Shown here: positions 1 to 11,910 of the stretch, in pieces
Layout of the letters: every line of letters begins with the position of its first letter
Position numbering within the stretch: the first letter of the stretch is position 1
Origin: Epiperipatus broadwayi
Taxonomy: Eukaryota; Onychophora; Udeonychophora; Euonychophora; Peripatidae
Reading direction: 5' to 3'
DNA length: 64,000 nucleotides
Assembly: GCA_028023455.1 (NCBI GenBank)
Contig: JAQFVV010006717.1
Span: forward strand, 368,886-432,885
Notes under the pieces: generated by a model
Databases searched by the model: none
Told to the model about the DNA's origin: nothing
What the model saw: the letters and a program-made list of their open reading frames with translations, nothing else
Program-made: the position numbers and the translations under genes

Positions 1-1
1 T

Positions 2-1333
2 CTACTACTAAGCTGTGAAATTCATATTACTCTAAATGGTAAAAATTCTCCATCAGTCCCCCCACACTATCCATATCCTTTTACCTTTTACATCAACCCT
101 GTCATACTTAAAATCCAACAAAATATCAAAGGCATCCAGATACCTGGCACTTCATAACATATAGCCTGCATTGCATATATTGATGACATTATAGTCTTCC
201 TTCTTTCTAGAAAGCAGATACCAACACTATAGAAAATTCTTCAAGACTATGAATCAATATACCATCTCAAATTTAATCAAAATAAAACTGCTTCCTGGTC
301 ACTTTACACAAGTAAGCCATGCATACAAACTTGCCAAGGCAAACCATTAGCATTCCTTGCTTTTCTTTTCTATATGGAGAGAAATACAATGAAACAAAAC
401 ATACAAAACAAGTTAAAAGATGAAGCAAAATGGATCACTACCTCTCTATCAAAAGCATATCTCTCAATATATACTAGAGTACAATTATTCAAACAGCTAG
501 TGATCACCAAAATAATTTACTATTCTCCCATAATTGAATTCTCCAAAGCTTTCACATCAAAAATCTCTTCATATTGCAATAAACTTCTATGAAATAGAAA
601 GACAATATCAATAATTGCAAAATGCCTTAATCACCCAATAATACACAATGGTTTGGGGCTATCCAACATATATATTTTTCAAATACGGAAAACTGCAAAC
701 CTTATAATAGACACCCTCAGACATTTCCAAGAATTTCAATGTCTAATCCAACTAATACCTGCAGACAAACCTCCACCTTCACATTCCTATCATCAATTAT
801 CAAACAGTTTAGAAACACACATACTCAAATATCACTGCAAACAGCAACAAAATATTTACATTGGCAGATAAATGCACTGGTATACTCAGGACATTCACCA
901 GATATTTCCACCCAGATGCTCAGAATAAACAACTGGAAGCTGCTTTAAAAATTTAAAAAATGTTCCATGGAGCCCAAATTTTTTTGACTTCCTTCTTAGA
1001 CGACATTTATATGGCTTGCCAACATCATATTTTTTAAGATACAGATGGACCTATGCAAAAATAAACCCTTTCTGCACACTATGCCACCAAGCAGAGAAAA
1101 CTCAACAACATCTGTTCTACACCTGTTTGGTATTAAACAATATTCAGCATGAAATAACTAACACACAGACAACCAAACATCTTCATGCAGGATATCATTA
1201 TCACATTCCACAGAACATCCACTCCTACAATCCACACAGCAACATTCATGGTGTATGCATTTTGCTGCACACAATGCACATTCACTTTGGCAATAATACA
1301 AGGTGACATGCATCAACATTTCATAACAAATTA
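2..1333 (+). pseudogene. LINE ORF2 remnant (RT end plus C-terminal zinc knuckle)
   Basis: Frame 2 reads SPSVPPHYPYPFTFYINPVI, which resembles the GxPLSPxLFxLYINPL region of LINE reverse transcriptases, then IQQNIKGIQIPG, a stop, and AYIDDIIVFLL, the catalytic metal-binding box (second position I). HLKFNQNKTA follows, as in the usual LxxNxxKT motif. The open pieces at 374-592, 653-871 and 1016-1306 carry the thumb and connection region and then CTLCHQAEKTQQHLFYTC, a zf-RVT-type knuckle. Stops and frame changes between the pieces show it is not translatable as one protein. The 252-nt minus-strand ORF across its 3' end is a shadow. Confidence 0.72.
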
Positions 1334-1857
1334 GCACAATTAAAAAAATGGAGACAATAAAATAGCACATCCAGATACTTTCAAGGTCATTTGGTTGCTC
1401 ATAAAACAACTGCTCAAATCACTAATCAGGAAAGTTCTGTCACTTTTCAAATTACGTATATACTCGAAAAGAGAATGCAAGAAAATGGACAACACAAAAC
1501 ACAAAAATTGATATATGTTAATAAAACATAATCATTGCTGCCAGTAGAAACATAAACGAGCTTATAAAACCAATATCTACAGACTAACAAACTGCTACAA
1601 AGCATGTATGAATATATATTATCCAAATGTAAATAAGATGTCTTTGAGAAACAATTTAAACAAAACCAATGGAATTAAAAAAAATGAACAGATGCCATAT
1701 AAATTTATTATCATAACCTATAACAAACAATCCGTCGCTCATCCAGTTTATATTTGTAAAGACTTGTAAAGAACTTAGATAGATACAATGTACATAATTG
1801 TCAGGAACATTACACACGTATACGGAAAGTATTAATGTAACCTGCTCTTATAGTCTG

Positions 1858-1879
1858 AATAAAGTTTCTTTTTGAAACA

Positions 1880-1946
<67 letters not shown>
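1858..1946 (+). repeat. LINE polyadenylation signal and (AAT)n tail
   Basis: AATAAA at 1858-1863 is followed 16 nt later by about 22 ATA/AAT triplets. Many LINEs end in short tandem repeats instead of poly(A), so I read this as the 3' terminus. A second, opposite (ATT)n run lies at about 2002-2024. Confidence 0.65.
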
Positions 1947-3296
1947 TCATTGATTGAACAAAAAAAATATCAGTTTAATTTTTAATCATTTATAATAAAT
2001 ATATTATTATTATTATTATTATTAAGATGATATAAATGCATTTAAAAAAAGGATAAAAGTGATGTTTAGTTTAATTAACTAAGAATTTAAGTAAAATTTT
2101 ATATATATAATAAAATTCTATTACAATTGTAACTAGATTACATTGTCGACTTCACAGCTGGAGCTTGGAAAAACATCAGCTAAAAATATCCAATTTGATA
2201 GCGTTTCGCATTTTTATTTTATAATAATGTCAGAAATGTAATGATAACCACAGCTTTTCAATTTCTAGGATAAAAAAAGTTGGTTAGAATTGAGTTTAAA
2301 TGAAAGTGTAAATAACCGCGAGATAATTTTCTTTCTATCAGCACAAAGAAACAAATTCGTCTTTTTCAGCAGATGGAATTCAAGATTATGTGACGTTGTT
2401 ACTTATACACATTTTTTTTTTCTGAATTTTATTTATTATTAAGCTACACATCAAAATAAAAAATATTCTGAACAAATCTTTTAAAATATGACTTTTACAG
2501 TAAAAAGGCTGAGAAGCTGAACTTATAGAATCTCTTGACAACAATATGATTATCAAAAAAAAAAAAAAAAATAGGTAACATATTTTGTAATTTACCACAC
2601 CCTGTTATTAATCCTAACGTAAAATAATATCATCGTTTCGTATTTCAAGTAGAAAACGTAGTTGTAAATAGTATACCTTAATTATTTTTAGTTGCTTTTT
2701 TTTTTTTTTTTACTTTTAAAAATATATGCATTCAAAATACAATTCAAAATTAAAATTTATAATTTTTATTGTTCAAAAAGGAAGTGAGAGCACAAAGATA
2801 TGTATACATTGTAAAGCAAATTAAAATATATATATATATACCTACTTTCAATTCTCCTTTTCCATTTAGCTATCTCTACATTGTACTCATTACAAACTTC
2901 CTTCAATGTTTGTTTTAAGTATGTTCTTTTTCCTAGATCACCAGAAACTTTTGATAACCACCTTAAAACATAAGCTAATCCTCTATTATTCATATTTTTA
3001 AAGCAATATACATGATATAATTTCTTTTCAATCTTTTAGTTTTTTTTCACTGATATCAGTAATACGTGTTTAATTTTCTCAAATAGTTTTCATACTCATG
3101 AAATCCTAAAATGCATATCTCTAAATTTCTTTTATTAAATGCTTTAAGTCTCAGATGGTATAAGTAAAATATGATAAAACTATTTGATTTATTAAGCATA
3201 CAGACATATTTATATTAATGTTTCTTTTAAACATAGATTTAAAAATCTTCACACTACTAAACATTCTTGTTAATGCATATGAATAAATAAATTACT
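1947..3296. other. AT-rich DNA with no supported gene
   Basis: Only short ORFs of no recognisable content, homopolymer runs (for example near 2556 and 2699) and a short (TA)n. I see no coding, RNA or mobile-element signal. Confidence 0.6.
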
Positions 3297-3400
3297 TTCA
3301 AAGATGCATTTTGTGCTGAACCAGCACCCATCATTTGGCCCAGGTTATTATCTCTCATATATACTTCCATTATATGTGCAGTATTTATCAATAGAAAATT
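3297..3400 (-). repeat. Dispersed short repeat, copy 1
   Basis: The block around GCTGAACCAGCACCCATCA through TTGGCCCAGGTTATTATCTC recurs in reverse orientation at about 6337-6430 and, more diverged, inside the foldback element near 58230-58280. It behaves like a short interspersed or foldback (MITE-like) repeat. There is no coding content. Confidence 0.6.
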
Positions 3401-3734
3401 GATATATTTTGATTAACAGGTGTCAAACTTATTTCACCCATAGCTTTAATATGATTCACTCAAGATAAAAACAATAATGACTACCACTAATTATTTATTA
3501 AACTAGAGATTATTTCTAGCCCAGATATAAACTTTAAACCTTAGTCAAATATTAACATATCTGTTTTATTTTTAATTAAACACATACACATGTAGTAATT
3601 CAATTTTATTTCTCTTTTTCCATGTACAAAATATTTCATAGATATATTTAATAAAGTTTACACCATCAAACATTTTGAGAACATATGAATTAAGATATTT
3701 TAAAGGACAAATTTAAACCAATTGATTTAGTGTT

Positions 3735-3830
3735 TGTTCAGCATGAAATTTATCTTGGGTGGTCATTTGTCTTTTAAAATATTTTTCTTCATATATTTTA
3801 AAAATAATGGTTATTAAGTATATCTGTAGT
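3735..3830 (+). repeat. Dispersed short repeat, copy 2 (partial)
   Basis: GTTCAGCATGAAATTTATCT followed by the ATTTGTCTTTTA stretch matches 6397-6440 in direct orientation. It is therefore inverted relative to the copy at 3297-3400. Only the outer part of the repeat is recognisable. Confidence 0.5.
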
Positions 3831-4040
3831 AGATATCTTTCAAAAGTAACCTTTATTAGTAAAAGGATTACAAAAATTTTGGGCACACTTACCCATTGAG
3901 AATTACAAAGTGTTCAATGTGACAAACAAGGTAAAACAATTATTGATTATATAAAGTAAATATGCTTGATAACAATTGTGTCCATTAAAGAATTGCTATA
4001 ATGTTGATATTAATGTGTATCTGAACATCAGTATCTATAT

Positions 4041-4790
4041 ATGGATCTACATGGCCCAGCTACTGAGAAGCCATCCATCACCCAATGATCCCACCCCTGG
4101 GGCCCCAAAGTGAAGACCCAAATGCTTCAGCTGAATAGGTGGACAAGTCCAGCATTGTGCCAACCACCACAACAGGCAGCAAGGTCCAAGGCTCAAGTTC
4201 ATTGAATAATAAATTCTCAACCTGCAGCCAAGCCATGTCAAGACCATTCCAGATGCCTCTGTCTCCCAATCAACAGTCCAAATGTGCAGGGACCAATTTG
4301 ATCTACCTGCCCAGAATAGGAAAGCCAACTAAGAAAAACTAACACATAGCAAGCACAGATCTGCACTGCCTGAAACCAACCTATCAAGGGGCACAGCAGC
4401 CAACCAGAGCAGGAATGGTGCTGAGACTTTGACCAGGTACCCTCCCAGCAGGTTTTCCAGGAGCCAACAATAATTGTCAACAGCCTGCACCAATGACCCA
4501 GCCTCCTAATGACCACCACCACACCCAAAGAAGAAAAGAGGAGTGCAGACCCATGCCCAGAAAATTATTGCAGCAAAGCCTCCATCAAAGTTACAAAATT
4601 TGGAGGTGGCCCAAATCAGACCAACCACCTTACAAACTCTCAAATTTTAAAGTTAACCAAAGAAAAAAAATGATTAGCTCAAATCAACACTGCCATAATA
4701 AACAAGCCATCAGGGGGTTGAAACAACCTCCAAAGTCTGCTTCATTGTTGTTAACTCTTGATACGTGTCATATATTCTAAATACCAGTTC
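4041..4790. other. GC-rich island of unknown origin
   Basis: About 700 bp with a base composition near one-half GC stands in a background of roughly three-quarters AT. Long overlapping open frames occur on the minus strand (4047-4328, 4238-4528) and shorter ones on the plus strand (4139-4342, 4493-4780). None resembles a known family, and open frames are expected where TAA is scarce. The plus strand is rich in CCA/CAG/CAA-type words. It could be a degenerate exon cluster, a retrocopy or an unclassified repeat. I assign no function. Confidence 0.45.
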
Positions 4791-5959
4791 AACTCGTCCG
4801 ACTACAAGGTTCTCCAGGGATTATGATCTAGCTTATATATTTCTATTTGGTTATTCCAATTATGAACAGAATAATTAGCATTGTAGGATTCTTGCTTATT
4901 GTTTGGTTGTACAGTAGAGCTGAATGGAAACCAACTTGTTATAGTTACTAGTTTCTGTAACCATGTTGTGGACATGATTGTAGTAGGATTCCAACTGGGA
5001 CTCTTGTATTGAACCTATTTGAATTCTGCTTATCTTAATTGAAATCTAGGTCTTGATTAGTAATCAAGGTTTCAATTGTGTAGTGTAAAAGTTTGTAATC
5101 TTTGGATTATTCCTAATCATTGTTGGATTAAAGGAGTTGAATAAATTGCAGCTTCAATATCTTTGTTTGGGTCTATACCATCATTTGAACTTGTTTTTAT
5201 CTTTAAATCATTGTTTTTTGGCTCAGGAAATACTTTGTTCTAATTCTGTGTCAATTTGAAAGTTTTCTATTCTTTTTGTGGTGCCCCAATTGCACTGGAA
5301 GTGGCCAAGTAACTTTGATCTAATCATCAAAAAAAACTAATTCTTGTGCAGCAAGATGGCTTAAAATGTAATCTATACTGTTTGATTCTAAAATTGAGAT
5401 CAAATTCATATTTAAAATAATTTTCCCCTCCTGCACTTTTTTACCACATTCACCCACGATGATATCGTAACTTTTTTCTCATGAACAAATTAACGCTGGG
5501 ATTTCTTTTTTTTTTAATTTCCATAGGTTTATGATTACTTTTGTGTCTAGTTTGTTTCTTGGTCTATTTCCTGTTTTTCCTGATTTGTTTGCAGCCATAG
5601 AATCTTGCTATATCTGATGCTATTGTGAAATTCTTGAGACTATCTTTATTAAGCTTTTTCTTTTTTTTTTTTTTCCAACGTTTTCAATAAAATTTGACCT
5701 GCCAACTATATCTCAATTAATCCTATCATTAAGCTTAGGATTTCTAATAACTTTTTTTTTATTTAGTCTCATTTTAAAATCTTTTTCCTTAGTTTTATTC
5801 TTGCTCAAATGATTCTAAGATTTCCTTGTACTGGCTTTTGCCTTTTTTAATGGCAGCCCTTTGCATAGAACGATACGATTGATAATTTCAAATACTTTAG
5901 AGCGAAAACTGATTTAAAATTTCTTGTAAAGGTGGTGAAATGATAAAACAAGTACTCAC
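4791..5959. other. AT-rich DNA with no supported gene
   Basis: Lower complexity than the preceding island, with several T-runs. No ORF, RNA gene or element boundary that I can support. Confidence 0.55.
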
Positions 5960-6070
5960 CTACATCTTGGCAAACCTTTTCCTCATAAACTCAAACTTGA
6001 AAGCATAATGAGTCTCATTCTTCTGGTCCCAGTGAACAGTCAACTGCTCCAGCTGGCAACAGGAAGTGGA
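5960..6070 (-). other. Possible host exon or exon remnant
   Basis: On the minus strand a 111-nt block is preceded by CAG and followed by a consensus donor (TAG|GTGAGT). One frame is open for 36 codons and contains LTVHWDQKNETHYAFKFEF followed by MRKRFAKM, far more protein-like than the surrounding DNA. The other two frames are closed. The open frame ends with a TAG that is the last codon before the donor, so either the exon is dead, the donor used is the nearby GTAGGT, or the block is a stray fragment. The family is not recognised. The upstream side lacks a strong pyrimidine tract. Confidence 0.3.
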
Positions 6071-6336
6071 CTGATATCTGTAGTAGATATTACACATGAA
6101 AATAAATAAATTAAATTGAATTACTCTATGTGCACTTTTTATTAGAAAGTAGATATATTTGCTTTTAACTAAAGTTTAAAAATTATATTTGGGTCAGGGA
6201 TAATCTCTTGTTTAATAAATGATTTGTGATTGTCATTAGTATATTTATCTGAAATGGATGGCATCAAAGTTGTCAGTGGAGGGAATTTGACAATGGCAAT
6301 AGAAAAATGTAATAATTTATTCTAGATAAATACTTT

Positions 6337-6490
6337 GTATATAATAGAGATATATATGAGAGATAGTGACCTGGGCCAAGTGATGAGTGCAGGTTCAGCA
6401 TGAAATGCATCTTAGGGATTATTTGTCTTTTATTATATCTTTATTTATATGAAATTAAAAAGTATGGGGAAGTATGGAGGTGTTTATTAT
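6337..6490 (+). repeat. Dispersed short repeat, copy 3
   Basis: Reverse-complement match to 3297-3400 over the GACCTGGGCCAAGTGATGAG to GGTTCAGCATGAAATGCATC part, and a direct match to 3735-3830 over its right half. Together the three copies enclose the GC-rich island and the possible exon. No coding content. Confidence 0.6.
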
Positions 6491-6559
6491 ATCTATAAAT
6501 ATTATTACTTGACAAAAAAAAATACTCTAACAAAATAGTATGAAAATATTTTAATCTTA

Positions 6560-7010
6560 AAATACGATGGGGGAAATAATAATTTCATATCAATATTTGG
6601 AGTTTAGTAAACATGAATGTTTGAAGAAAAATAATTATTAGCTTCACTAAAACTGTATTTAATAAATATTAAAATCAAAACACTATTGTTAAATAAATAA
6701 AAAAACAAAAACAATATTTAAAGTTGAGCAAATATTAATATTTGACAAAAAAGTTTACTAAACTAATTTAACAATTATTTTAAAAATGTGTTTAAATCAA
6801 ATTACTTTAAAATATGGTAGCAAAATACAAACGAGTTTAAATGAAAGAATGATAGCAGAAAAAATGCTTAAACTAATTCAAGAATGAATAACAACATATG
6901 CTCAAATGAAAGAAAGTGTTTTAGTTTTACAATTAATAAATAAAACATTACCTTTTAAATTTCATCAAAGTTAAAAAATTACATGAGAATAATTAATAAA
7001 CTATTATGGT
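6560..7010 (-). repeat. AT-rich degenerate repeat, reverse copy
   Basis: Words such as GCAAATATTAATATTTGAC and TTAAAATATGGTAGCAAAAT are reverse complements of words recurring at 25.7-26.9 kb and 29.3-29.6 kb. I read this as a diverged member of the same AT-rich dispersed repeat, in opposite orientation. Boundaries are approximate. Confidence 0.35.
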
Positions 7011-7367
7011 TTTCAAATTTCAAAAAATATTTTAAAAAAGATATAGTACTAGAATACATGTCAAACTGCTTCCAAAGTAAATATTATGTAGTTCATTTTT
7101 GAAGAGAAAATACATATATATTATCTCTAATTTAGATATTTCATCCAAAACATTTATAAACTATTATGGCAGGGGAGATTTTGTCATGCTTATGCTCAGA
7201 CTTAGGACAAAAAAGATAAAAAAAAAAAAGTGTTTTTTTCTTCATAATATGGGAGCAAGAAATTTTTTCCAAATTTGTTCACATGAATTTAAAACAATAT
7301 ATATATATATAAATAAAGTACAAAAAATATATCAAAAAACATTAAAGTTATTTTTGCAAAAACAATG

Positions 7368-7450
7368 AATGTAAATAAGCATTTATTTTTATATAGCGCA
7401 TGTTTACAATTGTATTACATTCAAATATCAGCCTTTAAAGGCTATTTAAA
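7368..7450 (+). repeat. Solo fragment of the repeat found at 56.8-57.5 kb
   Basis: GTAAATAAGCATTTATTTTT through TTGTATTACATTCAAATATC matches the start of the palindromic insertion at 56812. Here it ends in the short perfect palindrome AGCCTTTAAAGGCT. It shows that the 57 kb insertion belongs to a dispersed family. Confidence 0.6.
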
Positions 7451-7483
7451 AACAATGACTAAAAATAAATTTTCTAATACATT

Positions 7484-8640
7484 TATTTAAGTACATCTAT
7501 CTATTCTTCCTATATAACAATTTATCTGTTTATCTATTCATCCATATCAATCTATTTAACTCTATTAGTTTGTGTTTGTGTGTATTTATATATTTATCTG
7601 TTTGTCTTTTTAAGTAATTTTATATGTAGTTATTTATTCCTATATCTATAATTTTATTTATTTCAATCTACCCATTCATCCATTCTAACTAATTATCGAT
7701 CTGTATATTCCAACTTGTGTCTTCTTATGTACAAATGCCTTTCATCTGACATTCAGTCTATATATCCAATATTATCCATTTTTTTTATCTATCTATCTAA
7801 CTGTTTTTATATATATACCTACTTCTTTATCTATTCAATCATCCACCTCTTTAATTATCTATCTATTTATCTACTCACTCATTCATCTATTAGCTATCCT
7901 TCTATTTATGTATATATTTGTCTATTTATGTAAATGTCTTTCAGTCTATTTATTAATTTATTCATCCAATCATTTATTTATTTAATTATCTATACATTTA
8001 TTCACCAAACAATTCACTATCTATCTATTTATCTGTCTGCCCTTTTTTATTGATATATTTATCCATTTATTAATCTATTTATTTATTTTCCCATCCATTC
8101 ATTCTAACTGATTCTGTTTGCTTTCATCTCTATCTATGTACCTATGTATCCACCTATTGAATTTTCTTTTTATCTGTATATTCATTTATCCACCCATATA
8201 TTAATTTATTTATCTATTTCTTAATTTATCTTTCAACATATTCATCACAATTGTTTATTTGTCTATCTATTTATCTGTTTTTCCATTCTACTTATTATCC
8301 ATGCAACTGTCCGTCTATTTACCGAGATATTTACTCAAATATTAGCAATCTATCTATTTATAGACCTATCTATCCATCTATTTATCTGTTGTTTGTTTAT
8401 ATATTTACTTTTATATTTATCTGTATATGTATCTATCTATATATTTGTATATCTGATTTCTATTTATAATACATCCATTCATTTATCTATATATTTGAAC
8501 TTAATCTACCTATTTATTCACCCAATTATTTACTTATCCAACTATATGACCATCCATTCTCTTCCCTTAACAATTTATCTTTAACCTATCCATCTATCTC
8601 TGTCTCTATTTATTCTTTAATTTATATCTCCAAAAATATA
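7484..8640 (+). repeat. Degenerate TCTA/TTTA array (1.1 kb)
   Basis: Continuous, highly diverged tetranucleotide tract (CTAT, TTAT, CCAT variants) on the plus strand. The apparent ORFs here (7715-7933, 8251-8469, 8393-8584) are low-complexity Ile/Tyr/Ser translations of the repeat and are not genes. Confidence 0.85.
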
Positions 8641-8645
8641 TCCAT

Positions 8646-8660
8646 CTCTCTCTCTCTCTG

Positions 8661-8705
<45 letters not shown>
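8646..8705. repeat. (TC)n-(TA)n microsatellite at the left edge of the LTR element
   Basis: CT dinucleotides pass into TA dinucleotides that end exactly where the LTR TGTGAATG begins. Another (TA)n run starts directly after the 3' LTR, so the element sits inside a TA run. Confidence 0.85.
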
Positions 8706-10362
8706 TGTGAATGTTCAGATTGATGATCGAGGTATATAAAAAAAATAAATAAATAAATAAATAAAGAAGTTTGTTGATCTTATTTGATTTTTCCTTTGCT
8801 TAATAGATAGATAATGTAAGATCTTGGAAATGTGGATTTAAATTTGATCACCATGGCAACCTTAAAGCTTTTAAATAGAATTATATACTGTTGATTCTAG
8901 CTTTAAAATAAAAATAACTTCACTATAATCAAACTTAAGAAAAACATATAAATAAATAAATTTAAAAAAACAAACAAACAATTCAGTACAATATAAGTTT
9001 ACCTAAATAGGATCGATATTATTTTACATATTTCATATATGAATGCAGTCACCATAGTAACATTATTACATACAGTTCAATGTTTTTATGTTGTGTATAT
9101 TTGTTTATAAATTAATTTAAAAAAATATTATTATTAAAAATATAGATATGTGTAAATTATTGATGTTTATCAAGTAAATAAAAGGTTGTTATATCAATTT
9201 TGTATTTTGGTTTGTAAAAAAAAAAAAAATTGTAATCGAATTTGGATTTAATTTTCATGTGTCTTTTCCTCCAAACTTACCGTACAAACTGCGCAAAAAC
9301 TACTATAAAAAAATTGATAAAATTGAGGTTTATTTGAGTAATATTGGATGGTTGTCAAGATACGAGAAACGTCAGAAAGAGAACCTATAAAAAAGACATG
9401 ACAGAATATAACAGGACCCTTTTTTCATCATTTTGCTATAGTCAAGGACAGACCTATTTTCTGTGTCTTAACAAATAAAGTTTTTCAATATTTTTTTGTG
9501 TGTAAAACCATAAAACATGGAAAAATAGTTGAATTATCTGCCCGTTCAATCATTTAGAGGGCAGTTGTGAAAAGTTTCCAGGGAAGCGGCAGCAAAGTGT
9601 GGAAAAAAAAAGAAACCTATGAAAAAAAAATGGATTTGCATAAACATTGTCTCACGAGTAAAGGAACATGGACCAACTGGATCAATTCACATCATAAAAG
9701 GGCTAATCAAAGTGCACTCACCTCTTCAGACAGAAAAAGAAAACTTTTAGTGAAGCATTATAAAGTTTGCGATTATTATTTCTGACAAAGAAACTTCTCT
9801 TTACACCATAAGAACTGAAGTCAATCAATGGGCAAATAAATAGTGAACGAACAGACTCATATATATATGGTATGATTTTTTTTTATATAAAATGTGCGTG
9901 TATTAATTTTTTTTTATATGTAATAAAAGGGGATGATTTTTTTTTAATTATCTCTAAAAGTAATATAATTTATTAAATGAAAATGATCGTAAAGACTCAA
10001 ATATATTTATTATTTCATATTCATTTATCCGTTATTATTTTGATAAACAAATAGATTTTGATACCCTCCTATTTCACATCTTTGGTATCGGTTATATGTA
10101 AATTTTTCAGCAAAATATCCAAAAGCCTTTCCCTTCATTTACTCATTCATTTTTTTTTGTCGTTATCATTGTCGCAACACATTTAGAGATACACATAGCA
10201 ATTTTATCATTTTATTTAGTCAATCAATCTAAAATATAAAGTCATTTCCGATGTATTTTATAATTAATCTTGCCAATTTTCTTTTATGTAATCCAATAAA
10301 TTGAGTTAATTTAAATATCAAGACTAGTTTAATTATTTTGTTTTATTTGGATTGCATAAGAT

Positions 10363-10407
10363 GACGTAGCTATTTAAGTAACAAGATTCAAACTCAGCTT
10401 GGTAAGT
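10363..10407 (+). promoter_or_regulatory. Candidate LTR promoter and leader splice donor
   Basis: A CRE-like TGACGTAG (10363-10370) is followed directly by a TATA-like TATTTAAG (10372-10379). About 25 nt downstream is AACTCAGCTT, then a strong splice donor GGTAAGTGA (GT at 10402). The order and spacing are those of a Pol II core promoter with a short R/leader exon. In the 3' LTR the CRE core reads GACGACGTAG, while the TATA-like box and donor are kept. Inferred from sequence only; no transcript evidence. Confidence 0.4.
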
Positions 10408-10492
10408 GAATTAGAATATAAGATAAGGTATGTTTTGCTTATTAGTATTTTATTTTGTTTCCATATGAATTTTATATTTACATTTGCATTCG

Positions 10493-10571
<79 letters not shown>

Positions 10572-11805
10572 TCATTTATCTTAGTTACTATTACAAAGTC
10601 AATCATTTCATGTTTGTCTGATTCCGTCATAAAAATCTAAATAGATCATACTTTATCGTTTGGTTCAGAATAATTCGTCTTGGATATTTTTCTTAAACTC
10701 CTATAAAATGAAGAGAATAAACTTCATTGACCGATTTAATTGAATATTGTTTTGATTTGTATAAATATCAATTATAATCATATGTTTTAATTGTTGCCGG
10801 TCAATTTTTATTCAATTGTTTAAAATTTCAAACAGATTGTATTAATACTCACAGGTGAATGAGCATCCAATAGAAACTTGATATGTCTTTTATGTAATGT
10901 GGTTGGACATTGTAGAGTTAGAGATGAGCTAATAGAGTGTTGATATTAAACTCCAGTGAAGTATTCTATTTTAAAACATAAACGAAGCACTAATTAAGCA
11001 GCACTTTATTGGAAGACATTTATAAATTATTTATAAATTATTTTGTAGCTTCTTAGTAAACCATAGACGTATATTAATTTGTTTAAACATTTAAGTGAGT
11101 GCATAAATTTTCAAAGTGTTTATAAAATTATAATAAAACCAGTTGATGCCAACAGAAAATTATTAATTAAAGATTGAAGTAGAAAGAATTGTATATCGCT
11201 TATTGACACGAGTGTTTATCTTTCTATTTAGCGTTTATTAAAATATATATATATATATATATATATATTTGGGTTCAAGTATTATTTTGTTTTGATATTT
11301 AAATAATGTCTATATGTAAAAAAATGTTTTGTAGAGTACTATTACAGGTACTTAGAAGCATATCCATTAAGTTAAAAAGGCAGCATCTTTAAATAATAAA
11401 GTAGATTTAAATTACTATAACAGTAACAGGCTAATAAAATATATATTGGAATCTGTTTTAGTTATTAATTGGATTTGATTTTGATTAGATTGCCAATCAA
11501 GTAGTTAGCCTAATCCTATATTATTGTTTAGGGCAATAGTAGTTGGTTTCACTGCTCTTTGCAATTTATGTTGTAATTGTGATGGATTTGTTGATGTCTG
11601 GAGCAGATAGTCTCATTATTCCTTCATTTCACATATAACTTAAGTAAATTAAACTTTAAGAGAGATTATTTGTGCTTTGTGATGGTTTATTACATAACGA
11701 CAACCCGATTGAGCTAGACCAGATTAATTTAAATTAGATTTTTAGATTTTTTTATCAGATCAGATTGATCATCCTAACCATCACTTACATCCATCAATTC
11801 AATCA

Positions 11806-11833
11806 GTTATAAAATGGCACCAACATTTTGGGC
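11806..11833 (+). other. Primer-binding-site-like copy inside the 5' LTR
   Basis: GTTATAAAATGGCACCAAC lies 75 bp upstream of the true LTR/PBS junction GTTACAAAATGGCACCCAAC and is followed by ATTTTGGGC. The matching position in the 3' LTR (about 18293-18320) carries the same copy. It appears to be an old junction (LTR end plus PBS) absorbed into the LTR. Confidence 0.6.
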
Positions 11834-11889
11834 CTTCTTTCTTCAATTTAAATGGAATACAGCATTCAACAATTCCATCGGTTACAAAA

Positions 11890-11910
11890 TGGCACCCAAC
11901 GTGGGGCGAA
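11890..11910 (+). other. Primer-binding site
   Basis: TGGCACCCAACGTGGGGCGA begins 3 nt after the LTR end. It starts with TGG, the complement of a tRNA CCA end, as expected for priming of minus-strand synthesis. The tRNA species is not determined here. Confidence 0.75.

Larger units (their letters stand above)
1..1946 (+). mobile_element. 3' part of an L1/Tx1-like LINE, cut by the window edge
   Basis: Degenerate non-LTR retrotransposon running off the left edge. In order it shows the end of a reverse transcriptase with the active-site box read as AYIDD at about 173-187, a post-RT stretch typical of the L1/Tx1 group, a C-x2-C-x-H-x-C zinc-knuckle-like motif at 1073-1126, an untranslated 3' region, an AATAAA at 1858-1863 and an (AAT)n tail. 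The reading frame is broken by several stops and frameshifts, so it is a dead copy. The group assignment rests on the spacing of these motifs and on the LSxxYLSIYTRVQLFKQLV-like segment; a family search could move it to another LINE clade. Confidence 0.75.
8706..11886 (+). repeat. 5' LTR
   Basis: Pairs with 15178-18375 along its whole length. It contains a (TA)n block at 10498-10569 and another at about 11241-11268. A 72-aa ORF at 9567-9785 recurs in the other LTR, but there its frame is shifted around an A-run, so I do not call it a gene. The last 80 bp contain an internal copy of the LTR/PBS junction. Confidence 0.88.

Noticed and set aside
1158-1409. 83-codon Cys-rich minus ORF
   Set aside because: Antisense of the LINE 3' coding region; the zinc-knuckle reading on the plus strand explains the sequence.
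2386-2993. Minus-strand ORFs of 70-75 codons
   Set aside because: Pass through homopolymers or lack any recognisable motif.
7715-8584. Three plus-strand ORFs of 63-72 codons
   Set aside because: Translations of the degenerate TCTA array (Ile/Tyr/Ser/Leu only); no domain and no start context.
9567-9785. 72-codon ORF within the 5' LTR, also at 16049-16266
   Set aside because: The sister LTRs disagree in frame because of A-run length changes, and no domain is visible; LTR identity alone explains the repeat.
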